Shown here in pieces: positions 9,966-19,660 of a DNA stretch of 64,000 nucleotides; positions within the stretch are counted from its first letter, which is position 1, and every line of letters begins with the position of its first letter. Position numbers and translations under genes: made by a program. Below the pieces are notes generated by a model. The model searched no databases. It saw only the letters and a list, made by a program, of their open reading frames with translations, and was not told the DNA's origin. This DNA comes from Lepidostoma basale (Eukaryota; Arthropoda; Insecta; Trichoptera; Lepidostomatidae): positions 744,001 to 808,000 of the forward strand of contig JAHDVF020000457.1 in assembly GCA_022606425.2 (NCBI GenBank). Direction: 5' to 3'.

Positions 9966-10589
9966 ATTAATCATTAACATTGAAGGAAATATACGTTTAT
10001 ATCAATAATGTGTTATCAATTAGAATGTTTCTGTAACGTTGACGAAGCTTCGACAAGAGCGAAACTGTTTGGTTCGTTAAAACAAATAAAGTTGTATAAA
10101 TAAGAGAGATTTAAAATTATTTTTAAGAACGGTAATTTGCCTTAAGTTCGGGTATCAGGCATGGCGAAGTCTTTGTAAGTTTACAACAAATATCCCCGAG
10201 GATTTTGTCATCTCGTTAACTCTGATTTACAAGCACAGTAATACTATACGCCTCCCGTCTGAGGGAGAACTCTGTTAAAATATTATTATAAGCGTCTTGT
10301 CTTTCCTTCCGTATCAAAATAAGTTGACAGATTCTATGTACCGTACATAAAGTTTCAAATGGAAAAAAATCTTAAAACTCTTCAAATTACGTATGTATGT
10401 ATTATATTACACAATTTAAATTCATAATACATAAACAAAACCTCAGGTGAGTCAGTTGGTATGTTAATATGAAATGAGAAAAAATAAAATGTAAGTTGAA
10501 AAAACAAACGAATAAATGGTGTGTTTTTAAAGATCTCATAAACAATATAAAATGTATAATAATATAATAGTTAATGTGTTGAAGAGTTG
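9966..10589. other. No gene seen
   Basis: AT-rich; the 158-residue minus-strand frame (10402-10878) is a shadow of low-complexity sequence and of the LINE-D fragment beyond. The patch 10140-10320 is slightly more complex but unrecognised. Confidence 0.4.
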
Positions 10590-11025
10590 AACTGGGTTGG
10601 GCAGCGTTTGGAAAACTAAATGGTGTACTAAAGGCCAAAGACATTCCCATGAACCTCAAAAGAAAAACCAATGAGACATACATCCTTCCGGTGATTACAT
10701 ATGGATTGGAAACTGTGTTTTTCATAGCCAATACCATACAAAAGCTGAAATGTGCACGCTGGGCTATGAAGAGACAAATACTTGGCATAAGTCTGAGGGA
10801 CAAAATACCTAATACCGATATCAGAAGCCGGATAAAGCTTGTCGATATAATGAACCGTGTTGACGAAAAGTGGAGCATCGGTCGATCACAAAAAATATGA
10901 GCTGACGACCTAACTCAAGTCAGGAGAAGAAGATGGATGAGATTAGCACAGGATAGGTAAACATGGGAAACGTTTGAAAAGGCGAAGGGCGTTTAAAGAG
11001 GCGAGAGGAGAAGAAGAAGAAGATG
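10590..11025 (+). mobile_element. LINE-D RT C-terminal fragment with (GAA)n tail
   Basis: The frame 10649-10900 reads LPVITYGLETVFF, RWAMKRQILGISLRDKIPN and a DIMNRVDEKWS block. After the stop, related sequence (RRRWMRLAQDR) continues to a GAGGAGAAGAAGAAGAAGA tail at about 11003-11022. It is a typical 5'-truncated dead copy. Confidence 0.8.
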
Positions 11026-11172
11026 TTTATAGTATTGATACGAATATTGCCCTCAGAGCCACTCAAGTGCCCACATCCAAGACGATGGAACTTAAGCTCC
11101 GAAAAACTTTTCCTACCGGCATCACCAAGGAAATGTTGATTCTGCGTGAAAGAATGAATATTAATCGATGTT
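11026..11172 (-). mobile_element. CR1/jockey-like RT end fragment
   Basis: The minus strand reads RRINISLVMPVGKVFRSLSS with stops, colinear with RTNLPMVMPVGRAILLLNRI in the frame 11834-12481. It is a short decayed piece of the same family. Confidence 0.65.
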
Positions 11173-11654
11173 GACGTTGCCGTTGCTAAAGGTAATGCTA
11201 CATGTTTAATTTGTGATCACCATAATTGTGACTTAATATTTGTGAATACATGAACTTGATATTTGATTATATCACTTTTTGCGATGAAATAGGAAGAAAC
11301 ACAGTGAAAAAAGAAGGGACCGTACATATATTGGACAAACTTATAGTGAACTAAATATATAAATACATTATCTGAGAATGGACACGTTCAATCGCTATGC
11401 AAAAATCATATCACACGACCGAATAAAAAGAGATCTTAGTTGTCTATAAAATTCCTTTGTCTGTTTACGCACAAAATACAAAAAAAATTAAAAAAATCTA
11501 CTCGTTTTCGTGATAAGTCTGTAGGATAATAAAATATTTTAGAGAAGCTTACCTATGAGAGTAGAGGATCTCTCTGAAACTGAATTATCTGCAGCGAAAC
11601 GGTTTTATTGTTATTTATAAGATATTCATTATTAAAACAAACCGCAGGCAAGAT
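11173..11654. other. No gene seen
   Basis: AT-rich, nothing recognised. Confidence 0.4.
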
Positions 11655-12490
11655 GGTTTGATGACATTAAATGTGGCAGGAAATCAATGGTCTTTTTTTT
11701 TTCATTTTTTTTTCATTTATTTTGATAATAATCACAAACATTACAGACATACAATTCCAAATCGTTTGCAATTACATTATAAACAGAGAAGCATTAAAAA
11801 AAAAAAAAAATTAAGCTTCAGAGTAAGAAAAAATCATAACATTGATATTGCATCCCTGAGGCAACTCACACTATCACGAAATATGTCGACCTCCGAGGCG
11901 ATCCGATTAAGCAATAAGATTGCCCTACCCACAGGCATTACCATTGGCAGGTTGGTTCTGCAGCGTGGCAAATAAAACAATCTGTGCTGTCTTTGACGAA
12001 GGTAATTATCAGGGACAAATAGACCTACATCACTCAGGACATCCGAGTTCTGTATACGGCCGCCAATCAGCTGAAAGAAGTGAACTCCCAAGTGAATGTT
12101 CCTCCTTCTCTCCAATGATTGGTAGCTTAGCATACCTAGCAAGAATTCAGTCGGAAAGAGCCACGGGTAATAACCGCGCTCCCTGAGGTAAAGAAAGCGC
12201 AGAAATTTTTTCTGCACTCGCTCCACCATCAGAGAATATCGGATCCCAGGCGGTGACCAAATAACGGAACTATATTCCAGCCGACTTCTTACCAGGGAAT
12301 TATACAACACCCGAAGTACCTGTGTGTTTGAAAATATCTTGGCATTCCTGAAAACAAATCCAAGCATTTTAATGGAACTATTACATAAAGCAACTATGTG
12401 AAGATTGAACGATAATTGAGCATCGAACAGAACACCGAGATCTCTGGATGTAGAAGCTCTTTCAAGCTGTACCCGATCCATAAGATAGCG
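11655..12490 (-). mobile_element. CR1/jockey-like element, 3' part
   Basis: 5'-truncated copy made of an RT C-terminal frame (11834-12481) and an AT-rich 3' UTR with T-runs on the plus strand (about 11690-11710). It is the longest uninterrupted coding trace of this family in the window. Fragments of the same family lie at 11026, 16125, 17495, 24140, 24713 and 35526. Confidence 0.8.
11834..12481 (-). CDS. Partial reverse transcriptase C-terminus (215 aa), CR1/jockey-like
   Basis: Uninterrupted 215-residue frame. It contains the segment just after the RT palm (SRDLGVLFDAQLSFNLHI), then LGFVFRNAKIF, VLYNSLVRSRLEYSSVIW and VERVQKKFLRFLY, followed by a C-terminal FRTNLPMVMPVGRAI-like region (RTNLPMVMP near residue 175) and NRIASEVDIFRDS. 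This order is standard for non-LTR RTs of the CR1/jockey group. The catalytic YADD region and endonuclease are missing, so the first Met is only the first in-frame ATG of a truncated copy. No stop codons suggests a fairly recent insertion. It is not a host gene. Confidence 0.8.
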   Translation of the reverse strand: MDRVQLERASTSRDLGVLFDAQLSFNLHIVALCNSSIKMLGFVFRNAKIFSNTQVLRVLYNSLVRSRLEYSSVIWSPPGIRYSLMVERVQKKFLRFLYLRERGYYPWLFPTEFLLGMLSYQSLERRRNIHLGVHFFQLIGGRIQNSDVLSDVGLFVPDNYLRQRQHRLFYLPRCRTNLPMVMPVGRAILLLNRIASEVDIFRDSVSCLRDAISML

Positions 12491-12496
12491 AAGTCT

Positions 12497-12560
12497 TGAG
12501 TAGCGTGGAGTGGTGAATGTCCAGAAGGGAGGCCTATGTCCAGCATTGAACGACTAATGG
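12497..12560 (+). mobile_element. LINE 3' end with (GAT)n tail
   Basis: GGAGGCCTATGTCCAGCATT followed by a TGATGATGATGATGA tail is a frequent insect LINE 3' terminus. Only the last ~65 bp is present. Confidence 0.7.
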
Positions 12561-12722
12561 TTGATGATGATGATGATTTTACATATTTAAAAAAATATAT
12601 TGTTTATTTTAAAACGTGTACTTCCATTTTGAAATTAATAAATTAAATCATAGATACAAAAGAGTAAAAAGATTAATTATTCTAAAAATCTTCTTATCTT
12701 CCAAGCAATATTGAAAAAACTA
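12561..12722. other. AT-rich spacer
   Basis: Nothing recognised. Confidence 0.4.
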
Positions 12723-12892
12723 ACTTACCATCACGCCGTCTCTCCGAAGGGGTAGGCAGAAATAATGGACTACCACACTTTTCTTTCCTTACATTCTGTT
12801 CTCATTTCATTAACATTTAAATATCGTGTCATGCACGCACGTCGATTTCTCCGACTCCTCGCGTTGTCGACATTCAATATTTACAAACGTTT

Positions 12893-13172
12893 TTTTATGA
12901 AACTGTTAAATTAAATAACTTTGTTTTATGTATCCCAATAGTATATTATTGTGACACCTGTTTCGTCAACCTATGTTGACATCATCAGGTGTTACAATAA
13001 TATATCAAATGTAAATTTTTGGTGATTTTTCGAAAGTTTAAATTTTTATGATTTCACATAAAGGTTAAAAAAATCACAAAAAATTGACATAGGTTGACAA
13101 AACAGCTGTCGCGTAAATTAAAATACAATTGTGATACATAAAACAAAGTTATTTCATTTAACTGTTTATAAT
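12893..13172. mobile_element. PLE-derived palindrome with hammerhead-like cores
   Basis: The inverted ends TTTGTTTTATGTATC (about 12920) and GATACATAAAACAAAG (about 13132) bracket the element. A well-formed core is on the minus strand at 12953-12992. A partial sense core (GTTGAC, AAAA, CAGCTGTC) lies at 13093-13110. It shares its ends with 4049-4580 and 40244-40370. Confidence 0.7.
12953..12992 (-). ncRNA. Hammerhead-ribozyme-like core
   Basis: Minus strand in order: ACAC, CTGATGA, one extra T, stem II GTCAAC/GTTGAC with an ATAG loop, GAAA, CAGGTG, then TC. Wider flanks (about 12940-12952 and 12993-13005) are also complementary, so a plain long hairpin is an alternative fold. The core boxes CTGATGA and GAAA are exact. 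Confidence 0.55.
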
Positions 13173-13299
13173 GACCGCATAAGGTAGTATTATTATTATT
13201 ATTATGTAGTTGATAAAACGGAGCATCTTCTACAGCGCCCTTGAGATGAGTAATTCATAAAAATGGCGCTCTATAAATTATCCAATTTATTATATTATT

Positions 13300-13590
13300 A
13301 TATTATTAATGAAGAAATCAAACACAGGGTAGCTGACGTCATGGACCGACTGACAAAATTGAAATGGTAATGGGCTGGACACTTGGCTAGACAGGGTAGC
13401 AACAGATGGGCACCCAGGATACTCAGTTGGATACCATGGGCAAATAGGCGAAGTGTCGAAAGGCCACCGATGAGATGGACCGATGATATTGTCAAAAGGA
13501 TACAAACGGGGCAGGATAGACGCGAGTGGAGGAAATTGGAAGATGCCTATATTTAATAGTAGAGGGAAGAAGGCTAGCAAAGAAGAATAA
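13300..13590 (+). mobile_element. LINE-D 3' fragment
   Basis: Reads HRVADVMDRLTKLKW, then WAGHLARQGSNRWAPRIL, RPPMRWTDDIVKRI and a REWRKLEDAYI end, with one internal stop near the start and a purine-rich tail. It lies inside the insertion in the LINE-A copy, next to the PLE module. Confidence 0.75.
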
Positions 13591-13745
13591 GAATATTTGA
13601 TTTATTTGATCGTTCCACGTTTACCACGGTCTTCCTCTTTTCTAGTTCTATTTACATTTTAACATATCACTTTTTTACCATTATTTCTTAATTCATTTTT
13701 TTCATATGTCCGAACCATCTTAATGTTCCTTTCATTACTTTGTTT

Positions 13746-14147
13746 ATAACACTTTTAAAAAAGCGCCATTTTAAAAAAGCGTATTATTATACGCCTTCAC
13801 AAAATGATATTTATTTTTGTGATATATACTCGTATATACTTTCTTAGAATAAGTATTACTTTTCAACATCAACGTTCTTAATGAAAAAATAATAAATTTC
13901 TTTAAGAGCTATAAAACGTCTCTTTGAGATTCTTAGTAAAACGTTGTATGATAAGTATGTACCTATCAGGAAATCACTCAACTTTTGTCTGTTTTAAGCA
14001 TATTGATGTTATAATTTTTTATAAAAAACGCTTAAAATAAATAAAAAAAACTCCTCCATGACGGTTTTCTTGGATATTTTGGCAACATAATCGCTATACT
14101 TAAATTTCTATCATATTCATCAAGTATCTCCTTAAATGATGCATAAT
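13746..14147. other. No gene seen
   Basis: AT-rich; nothing recognised. Confidence 0.4.
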
Positions 14148-14534
14148 CTGTGTATGACAGAGTGCCCAATGAAAATTTAAAAAGTGAATGCGGTGCGAAT
14201 GATGGTGTCATGAACAAAATAATGAAAGGATCATTAAGATGGTTAGGACATATTGAAAGAATGAATGAAGAAAGAATGGTAAAAAAATTATATGTTAATG
14301 ATGTAAATGGAACCAGAAATAGAGGAAGACCGATGAAAACGTGGCACGATCAAATAAATCAAATATTGAATGTCTGCCATGTAAGGAGTCAGAGAAATCG
14401 ACGCGCGTGCATGACACGATGTATGAATGTTGAGGAAGCGAGAGAAATATGTCAGGATAGAAAAGTGTGGCAGTCCATTCTTTCTGCCTACCCCTTCGGG
14501 GTGACGGCGTGATGGTTAGTTAGTTAGTTAGTTA
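14148..14534 (+). mobile_element. LINE-A 3' end with (GTTA)n tail
   Basis: 5'-truncated copy whose 3' end is well preserved: an open RT C-terminal frame, stop, GTGATGG, then GTTAGTTAGTTAGTTA. The tail resembles but is not the insect telomeric TTAGG repeat. Confidence 0.85.
14150..14512 (+). CDS. Partial RT C-terminus of LINE-A (120 aa)
   Basis: An open frame of 120 residues. It begins in the YDRVPNE segment (after the GKTLYDRI-type block) and reads GSLRWLGHIERMNEERMVKK, GRPMKTWHDQINQIL, a Cys/Arg-rich CHVRSQRNRRACMTRCM and the terminal KVWQSILSAYPFGVTA. The equivalent region in other copies is frameshifted, so this is the best view of the family's C-terminus. The start codon is an artefact of 5' truncation. 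It is downstream of the catalytic RT domain and has no function alone. Confidence 0.8.
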   Translation: MYDRVPNENLKSECGANDGVMNKIMKGSLRWLGHIERMNEERMVKKLYVNDVNGTRNRGRPMKTWHDQINQILNVCHVRSQRNRRACMTRCMNVEEAREICQDRKVWQSILSAYPFGVTA

Positions 14535-14694
14535 CATCAAGTAAATCAGAAATATTTTCTTTAAATTGTATCAATTTACATTATGTTCAAAAAGCTAGTT
14601 TCAATTTAATCTAAAAAAATAGCAAATGGGCATGTATGTTACCAAAACGCTTTTATAATAGATTTTAATGCTTACTTTTCAATTCTAAGAAACA
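14535..14694. other. AT-rich spacer
   Basis: Nothing recognised. Confidence 0.4.
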
Positions 14695-15205
14695 ATTTTC
14701 AACTGTGTTCTGAACCAAGCAAATGAAGAGAAAATTAGGAATGTAATATATAGTGAAAGAAGGGTTGGAGCTGGAAATAAAATAAATTGTGCACTTACTG
14801 TCATTACCGCAAATAGAAATATATCGACCGATGCTGAGATGAAAGTGCGCAATGGAGTTCTAGTTCCGACCCTTGTGTATGGAAGTGTAGCTTGTAGTTG
14901 GCATAAGAAAGATGAATTTAGGATAAACGTAGAAACGAGGTCACTGAGACGAATGTGCGAAAAAACAACGTTTGATAGAATATCTAATGAATAAGTAAGA
15001 AATTGATGTAAGGCGTATGAATGCGTCCTAAATAAAAATAAGAAAGGGTCACTAAGATAGATTTGACATATGCAACGTATGGATGAGGGAAAAATGGTTA
15101 AAATAGGTTTATACATGTAGTATGAATGGAAAAAAATAAATCGATAAATCAATTACTGAAAGGCAACCATGTAAGAAGTTGAAACAATCGACTAGCGTGC
15201 GTTGT
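14695..15205 (+). mobile_element. LINE-A decayed RT fragment
   Basis: Reads ERRVGAGNKINCALTVITAN, VRNGVLVPTLVYGSVACSW and RSLRRMCEK with frameshifts and several stops further on (about 14990-15120). It matches the open frame at 28781-29362 residue block by residue block. Old copy. Confidence 0.8.
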
Positions 15206-15344
15206 TTTTCTTGGTTTAAATCTATTATTTTCAACATATGCACATATTTATAATAAATAAATTGTAATAATTTTTCATATAATGTATACCAAGTAACAAA
15301 CACGTGCCTTTCTTAAGCTGATAAAGTTTCGGAAATATTGAAAT

Positions 15345-15515
15345 CAAATATTGAATGTCGGCCATGTGAGGAGTCAGAAAAATCGACGCGCGTGCATGAC
15401 ACGATGTATGAATGTTGAGGAAGCGAGAAAAATATGTCAGGAAAGAAAAGTGTGGCAGTCCATTTTTCTGCTTACCCCTTCGGGGAGATGGCGTGATAGT
15501 TGATTAGTTAGTTTT
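15345..15515 (+). mobile_element. LINE-A 3' end
   Basis: Contains the same terminal region as 14350-14534 (TGTCGGCC.TGTGAGGAGTC through to a GTTAGTT tail). About 140 bp of unrelated AT-rich sequence separates it from the fragment ending at 15205, so it may be the end of that copy after an insertion, or a separate copy. Confidence 0.75.
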
Positions 15516-16124
15516 TCTTTAAATATTTTTTTTCTTTAAATCTCATTCAATATTACTCAGAATGGACTTGTTTTTTTTAAGAAAAACACATAAAAAATGT
15601 TTGCCTTCTACATCTGCAAATATAAAAACATAACATCGATAATTGCTTTTTAATGTTAAAGTACAATAAAGACCATGGTTTGAAAATGTAAGACAAAACA
15701 CTTATAAATTGTTTTTTTCTGATAATTTCTACGGAAGCTATAAAAAATGCATTCAAGTCATCTTGAAAGCTTTCAGTGGGGTGATTAATCACTTTCTATT
15801 TTTGTAAAGTCCGCTGAAAAGTGTTTTCACACCGAAATCTTGATTAGATTTTTTGTGGTCTGTTAAAATAGTTCATCTGTTTCAAATTACACAACCCTGT
15901 TATCGTATACGTAAATCTTAATTTTACTTTCATAAGTAGGCCATAGGTTTTTTGACAATATTACTGACATCACAATCTTACTTTAAAAATATTTAAGTTT
16001 AACAAGTGAAAAAATATATATATACGATAGATAGCGAATATAGTTACCTTGATAAAACTATGTCCTGTCATTATACATATAGAATATATTATTTAATTCT
16101 GATAGTAGATAAAGCATTTTTTTA
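15516..16124. other. No gene seen
   Basis: AT-rich, short (TA)n at about 16012-16026. Nothing recognised. Confidence 0.4.
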
Positions 16125-16376
16125 GCAATTAGTCTGCTGAACGCGGTCTCCTCGGAGATCGACGTCTTTCATATTAGTGAAGGTACGTTCAGAGGACAAA
16201 TACTCTTGACTTTAGAAAGTATCTTGTCTTCCTAATGTCGAACCATTTCTAATGCGTTCCTTGTATTATATTGTATTTTTATAATATTTTACCTGTACTC
16301 AATAGATGCCTTAAACATTTTGCTGCTTGTAATTTCGTTGAGTTAATAAACTGATTTGATTTGATTTGATTTGAAT
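16125..16376 (+). mobile_element. CR1/jockey-like 3' end with (TTTGA)n tail
   Basis: Encodes the last residues (LNAVSSEIDVFHISE, then TLESILSS and a stop), a short 3' UTR of about 130 bp and a TGATTTGATTTGATTTGATT tail. The same end appears at 17495-18330 (plus), 24713 (plus) and 35526 (minus), so the boundary is well defined. Confidence 0.8.
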
Positions 16377-17026
16377 ATCCAACAAGCAATGTACGCTATG
16401 TGTAAATGGTTATAATAATATTTTCTAGAAAAAGTTTTAATCCAACGAAAGTAAAATCTTTTGAATAAAAGAATTAAATCGCGTGATAAGGTAACTCTTA
16501 TTTTTGTTACAGAAAAAAACATTTTACTAAAGACTTGTTTTATTGTGACAGAAAACTGAAAAAGAAAGAACCAATTTATTTGTTTGTTAAGTTATTATTT
16601 CTATTGTGAAGCTAGACAAAGTCAGATAGTATAAGAATTCCAAGAAGAAAGTGCTTTTTATCTTCAGAACCTATTTCAGCTTTCATAAAATTCCGCTAGG
16701 TTCTGGATAATTCATTTTAGACGCAAATGCTAATACAAGCTTTTGCGCATCCATTTCTTTGGAAGTTTGCAACTATTGTATAATGTAATGTGTCACAAAC
16801 TGAAATTTACCATCGTATGAAATGTTGCCGCACAGTTTTAGATATTAATAAACCACATTAAACTGTATTCATAGTAAATAAACAAAATATCTCTTCTATA
16901 TTCGCCATACTTTGTGTTGTAATTGCTTTATTTCTCTTTTTCTGATTTTATATATTTTTTTATACAACACTTACATTAAAAGAATTATAAACAAAACAAT
17001 TTAAGGGTCATTAGATTGTGTATACA
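16377..17026. other. No gene seen
   Basis: AT-rich, unrecognised. Confidence 0.4.
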
Positions 17027-17300
17027 TATAAAAATAATGACTGAAGAAGAAATGCTGGATCAATTATATGTTAACGATGTAAAAGAAGCAAGAAATAGAG
17101 AAAGACGGAGGAAAAAGTGACACGATCAAATCAATCAAGTATTAAATATCGGCCACGTGAAAAGTCCGGGAAATCCACGTGAGGAGTCGGGACACGATGT
17201 ACGAATGGTGAAGAATCGGTATGTCGGAAAAAAAACAGTGTGGCAACCCATTATATCTCCCTACCCCTTCGGAAAGACGGCATGAAGGTTAGATGGAATT
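17027..17300 (+). mobile_element. LINE-A decayed 3' fragment
   Basis: Recognisable blocks: TATGTTAACGATGTAAA (as in 14294), CACGATCAAAT.AATCAA and the CTACCCCTTCGG terminal signature near 17262. The coding frame is destroyed. Confidence 0.75.
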
Positions 17301-17494
17301 TTGAATTATATTTAAGTTAGTATATTAACAAATATTAAAACCCGATTATTTTAAATAAATTTTGACTTATAAGCGGTGATTATGAAACAGCTGTAACCAG
17401 TATTTTGCATAGATGGAAAGAATTAAGGCCCTGCTAGGGGATATGGGCCATTTTGTCCCTGGTAGATATCTTCGACAGTGACAGTACTCGTATA

Positions 17495-18330
17495 TATTGT
17501 TTACCTACCGGCGACCAGAACCAACCTACCTCTGGTGACACCGGTGAGAAGAGCAATAAGTCTCCTGATCGCGGTCTCCTCGGAGATCGACGTCTTTCAT
17601 ATTAGTCAAAGAACGTTCAAAAGACAAATACTCTTAACTTGAGAGAGTATCTTGTCTTCCTAATGTCGAACCATATCTAATCCGTTCCTGGTATTATGTT
17701 GTATATACGAGTATGTAATATTTAACCTTTTCTCAATAGATGCCATAAACATTTTACGCAATCTCTTGACCCAAATGTAGAGATAAATGCAGAATTGAGG
17801 CAGCCAGAGGTGCATTAAATAAAATTAATTCACTACTCGGTAATGATAACATAAATTTGAAACTCCGCCAGATAATGATCACATGCTATGTGTGGTCTGT
17901 TTTATTGTATGGATGTGAAATGTGGACCTTAAAAGTCAACTCAATGAACAAACTGTAAGCATTTGAAATGTGGCTCTATTGCCGAATGCTCAAAATTCCC
18001 TGGACATAGTTAACAATACCGAAGTCCTGAAAAGTTCGGAAGATTTCTCATCTAGGTCATGCGCTGCGTGGGAAGAAGTACCACCTTCTCCAACTGATAT
18101 TGGAGGGGAAAATTGAGGGACGCCGAGGGCCCGGTAGGAGACAGATGTCCTGGCTGCGAAACATAAGGGAGTGGACCGGCATCCGAATTGTAAAGGAGCT
18201 GTGCTCGGAACAGGACAGGGACAGGTTCGCTGAGGTGATCGCCAACGTTGGGGGGACCCGATAGGGGACTTGAAGAAGAAGAAACATTTATGTTTGTAAT
18301 GTCTGTTAATTATTAAACTGATTTGATTTG
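17495..18330 (+). mobile_element. CR1/jockey-like 3' end split by LINE-B
   Basis: Reads ATRTNLPLVTPVRRAISLLI and AVSSEIDVFHIS, then the 3' UTR to 17764. It resumes at 18282 and ends in ACTGATTTGATTTG at about 18318-18330. The 517-bp LINE-B insert is flanked by AAACATTT at 17757-17764 and 18282-18289. Confidence 0.8.
17765..18281 (+). mobile_element. LINE-B RT fragment with (GAA)n tail
   Basis: Decayed RT C-terminus: RGALNKINSLLG, LYGCEMWTLKVNSMNK, then an EMWLYCRMLKIPW block, a GRRQMSWLRNIREWTGI region and DRDRFAEVIANVGGT before the GAAGAAGAAGAA tail. Multiple frameshifts. An 8-bp target duplication (AAACATTT) and a clean tail confirm target-primed insertion. Confidence 0.85.
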
Positions 18331-18470
18331 AAGATAGCTGGTCTTCCATTTTCCAAGAGGATACCCGCTGTTAAGAACAAATTTAGAATAGGTGAACGAG
18401 AAAAACAAGATTCGTTAATAACAAAATTGCAACGTTTATAAGAGACATTACTTGGTGGTTGGACATATTT
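18331..18470. other. Spacer
   Basis: Nothing recognised. Confidence 0.4.
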
Positions 18471-18529
18471 TACACTTAATTAAACCTTTTTGTACTTGGT
18501 ATACAACCACTTTATTTGTGATGATGAGG

Positions 18530-18566
18530 GCCTACCGGTTTCGCTCTATGCGAGCTTCTTCAGGGC
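18530..18566 (-). ncRNA. Hammerhead-ribozyme-like core
   Basis: Minus strand: GCC, CTGAAGA, one extra A, perfect stem II GCTC/GAGC around GCATA, GAAA, self-complementary CCGG, TA, then GGC pairing with the first GCC. All helices are intact. The single extra A between CTGAAGA and stem II is the only departure from the canonical core. Confidence 0.6.
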
Positions 18567-18646
18567 TTTACACATACTGAAACTTAAAACTAAACATCGA
18601 GAAACAGATAGAGGAGGACCGTAGTCTCAACAAACAAACAGGAGCC

Positions 18647-18859
18647 ATGTTCCTGCATAAAGAAACATTGGGCTTCAGATTAAATTATCTAGAGGCCTTC
18701 GAAATAAAAAAGTCCTTAAATTCCAACGCACAAATCATTAACAATCAGGTCAATTTATCCTACAGTCCCATCTTAGATATTTTTCCAATTCCTCGTAACC
18801 TTCCAGTAGTTATTCCCAAGCTTGCCTCTTCCTCTCCATCCTCTGCACTTAATAACTGA
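18647..18859 (+). CDS. Remnant of PLE protein C-terminus (70 aa)
   Basis: 70-residue frame. The segment LGFRLNYLEAFEIKKSLNSN followed by IINNQVNLSYSPILD resembles the end of the GIY-YIG endonuclease region of Penelope-like proteins, where a (K/R)L..LE..EI..H/S.. pattern is followed by LN(N/D)Q. The upstream RT and the GIY-YIG catalytic residues are absent, because the element is truncated just after its inverted left module. The ATG is only the first in frame. The family link is from motif memory and needs a profile search. Confidence 0.55.
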   Translation: MFLHKETLGFRLNYLEAFEIKKSLNSNAQIINNQVNLSYSPILDIFPIPRNLPVVIPKLASSSPSSALNN

Positions 18860-18903
18860 AATTTGTATCTCGATGTTTAGTTTTAAGTTTCAGTATGTGT
18901 AAA

Positions 18904-18940
18904 GCCCTGAAGAAGCTCGCATAGAGTGAAACCAGTAGGC
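18904..18940 (+). ncRNA. Hammerhead-ribozyme-like core
   Basis: GCC 18904-18906 pairs with GGC 18938-18940 (stem I). CTGAAGA is at 18907-18913, stem II GCTC/GAGT at 18915-18918 and 18924-18927, GAAA at 18928-18931, CCAG at 18932-18935 and TA at 18936-18937. It has two point differences from its inverted partner at 18530-18566 (one turning a stem II G-C pair into G-U, one breaking the CCGG palindrome). Confidence 0.55.
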
Positions 18941-18999
18941 CCTCATCCTCACAAATAAAGAAGTTGAATACCAAGTACAAAAAGTGTTTAATTAAGTGT

Positions 19000-19660
19000 T
19001 AAAAAATTACATTTTATTAATTCAAATTATTCATTTGAATAAAAAATAAACGAATAATTCTACATATATTTGTTTTACTTTTGTTATTCATATGTGGCCA
19101 TCTTATTACTTTCACGAAGAAGAGTGAAAGAAATTGGAATTATTTATTTATAGGGGTAGTCGTGCATTAAATTGGACCATTCATTCCACTCATAAAATTA
19201 TATGGTGTAATAAAAAGTCAAGGAACGTAAGATTGAATTCGACTATTTCTGTAAGTATGAGATCCATATCTCCGCCTATTTTACCTGTTATTTACCTACA
19301 AGAATTTTTTTAACGAAAACAGTATATTTTTTCTAGGTTCTTTTGTCGCGACGGCCCCACAAAAAAAACATGCAGTCGACATGAGATAGAAAAAGCAATA
19401 TTGATGATACACATATTTTAACTAATTGTCAATTCAATCAGTCCCTGTATTCCTATCCCTAGTTTTTTTGTCCCTTTTCTCTATTTACTTAGTATTTTTT
19501 TTTTTCATCATTCCAAGTTTTCTCTCCTATCTCACACTCTGTCACAATTTTATAACAGGCCATAAAATCATGTACCAATGTTTTGTTTTGTTAGATTGAG
19601 ACATAGAAGTGGATTGAAATCAGATCGGCTAGATACCCTTTTTGCCTTTTGCTTTTTTTC
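19000..19660. other. No gene seen
   Basis: AT-rich with T-runs; nothing recognised. Confidence 0.4.

Larger units (their letters stand above)
12723..13745 (-). mobile_element. LINE-A copy split by a 0.7 kb insertion
   Basis: The 3' end (reverse complement of the GTTA tail and YPFG-type end) is at 12723-12882 and the upstream part at 13592-13745. The sequence is continuous across the gap when compared with the intact order at 14340-14400. AATATTT at 12876-12882 and 13592-13598 is the target duplication of the inserted block (12883-13591), which carries a PLE module and a LINE-D fragment. Confidence 0.8.
18471..18999. mobile_element. Penelope-like element remnant with inverted pLTR modules
   Basis: Inverted arms of about 100 bp (18473-18570 and 18897-18998; shared TGTACTTGGTAT / ATACCAAGTACA) each contain a hammerhead-like core. 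Between them lies a short frame resembling the C-terminal end of a PLE GIY-YIG endonuclease protein. An inverted upstream copy plus a 3' copy is the arrangement of PLE pseudo-LTRs, so this is the copy that ties the whole palindrome family to PLEs. Confidence 0.75.

Noticed and set aside
10402..10878. 158-residue minus-strand open frame
   Set aside because: Antisense to the LINE-D RT fragment and AT-rich flank; hydrophobic low-complexity residues, no domain.
12940..13005. Rho-independent-type terminator
   Set aside because: Not meaningful in a eukaryotic genome; the palindrome is explained by the PLE module.
14685..15152. 155-residue minus-strand open frame
   Set aside because: Antisense to the decayed LINE-A RT (14695-15205), which explains the same bases better.
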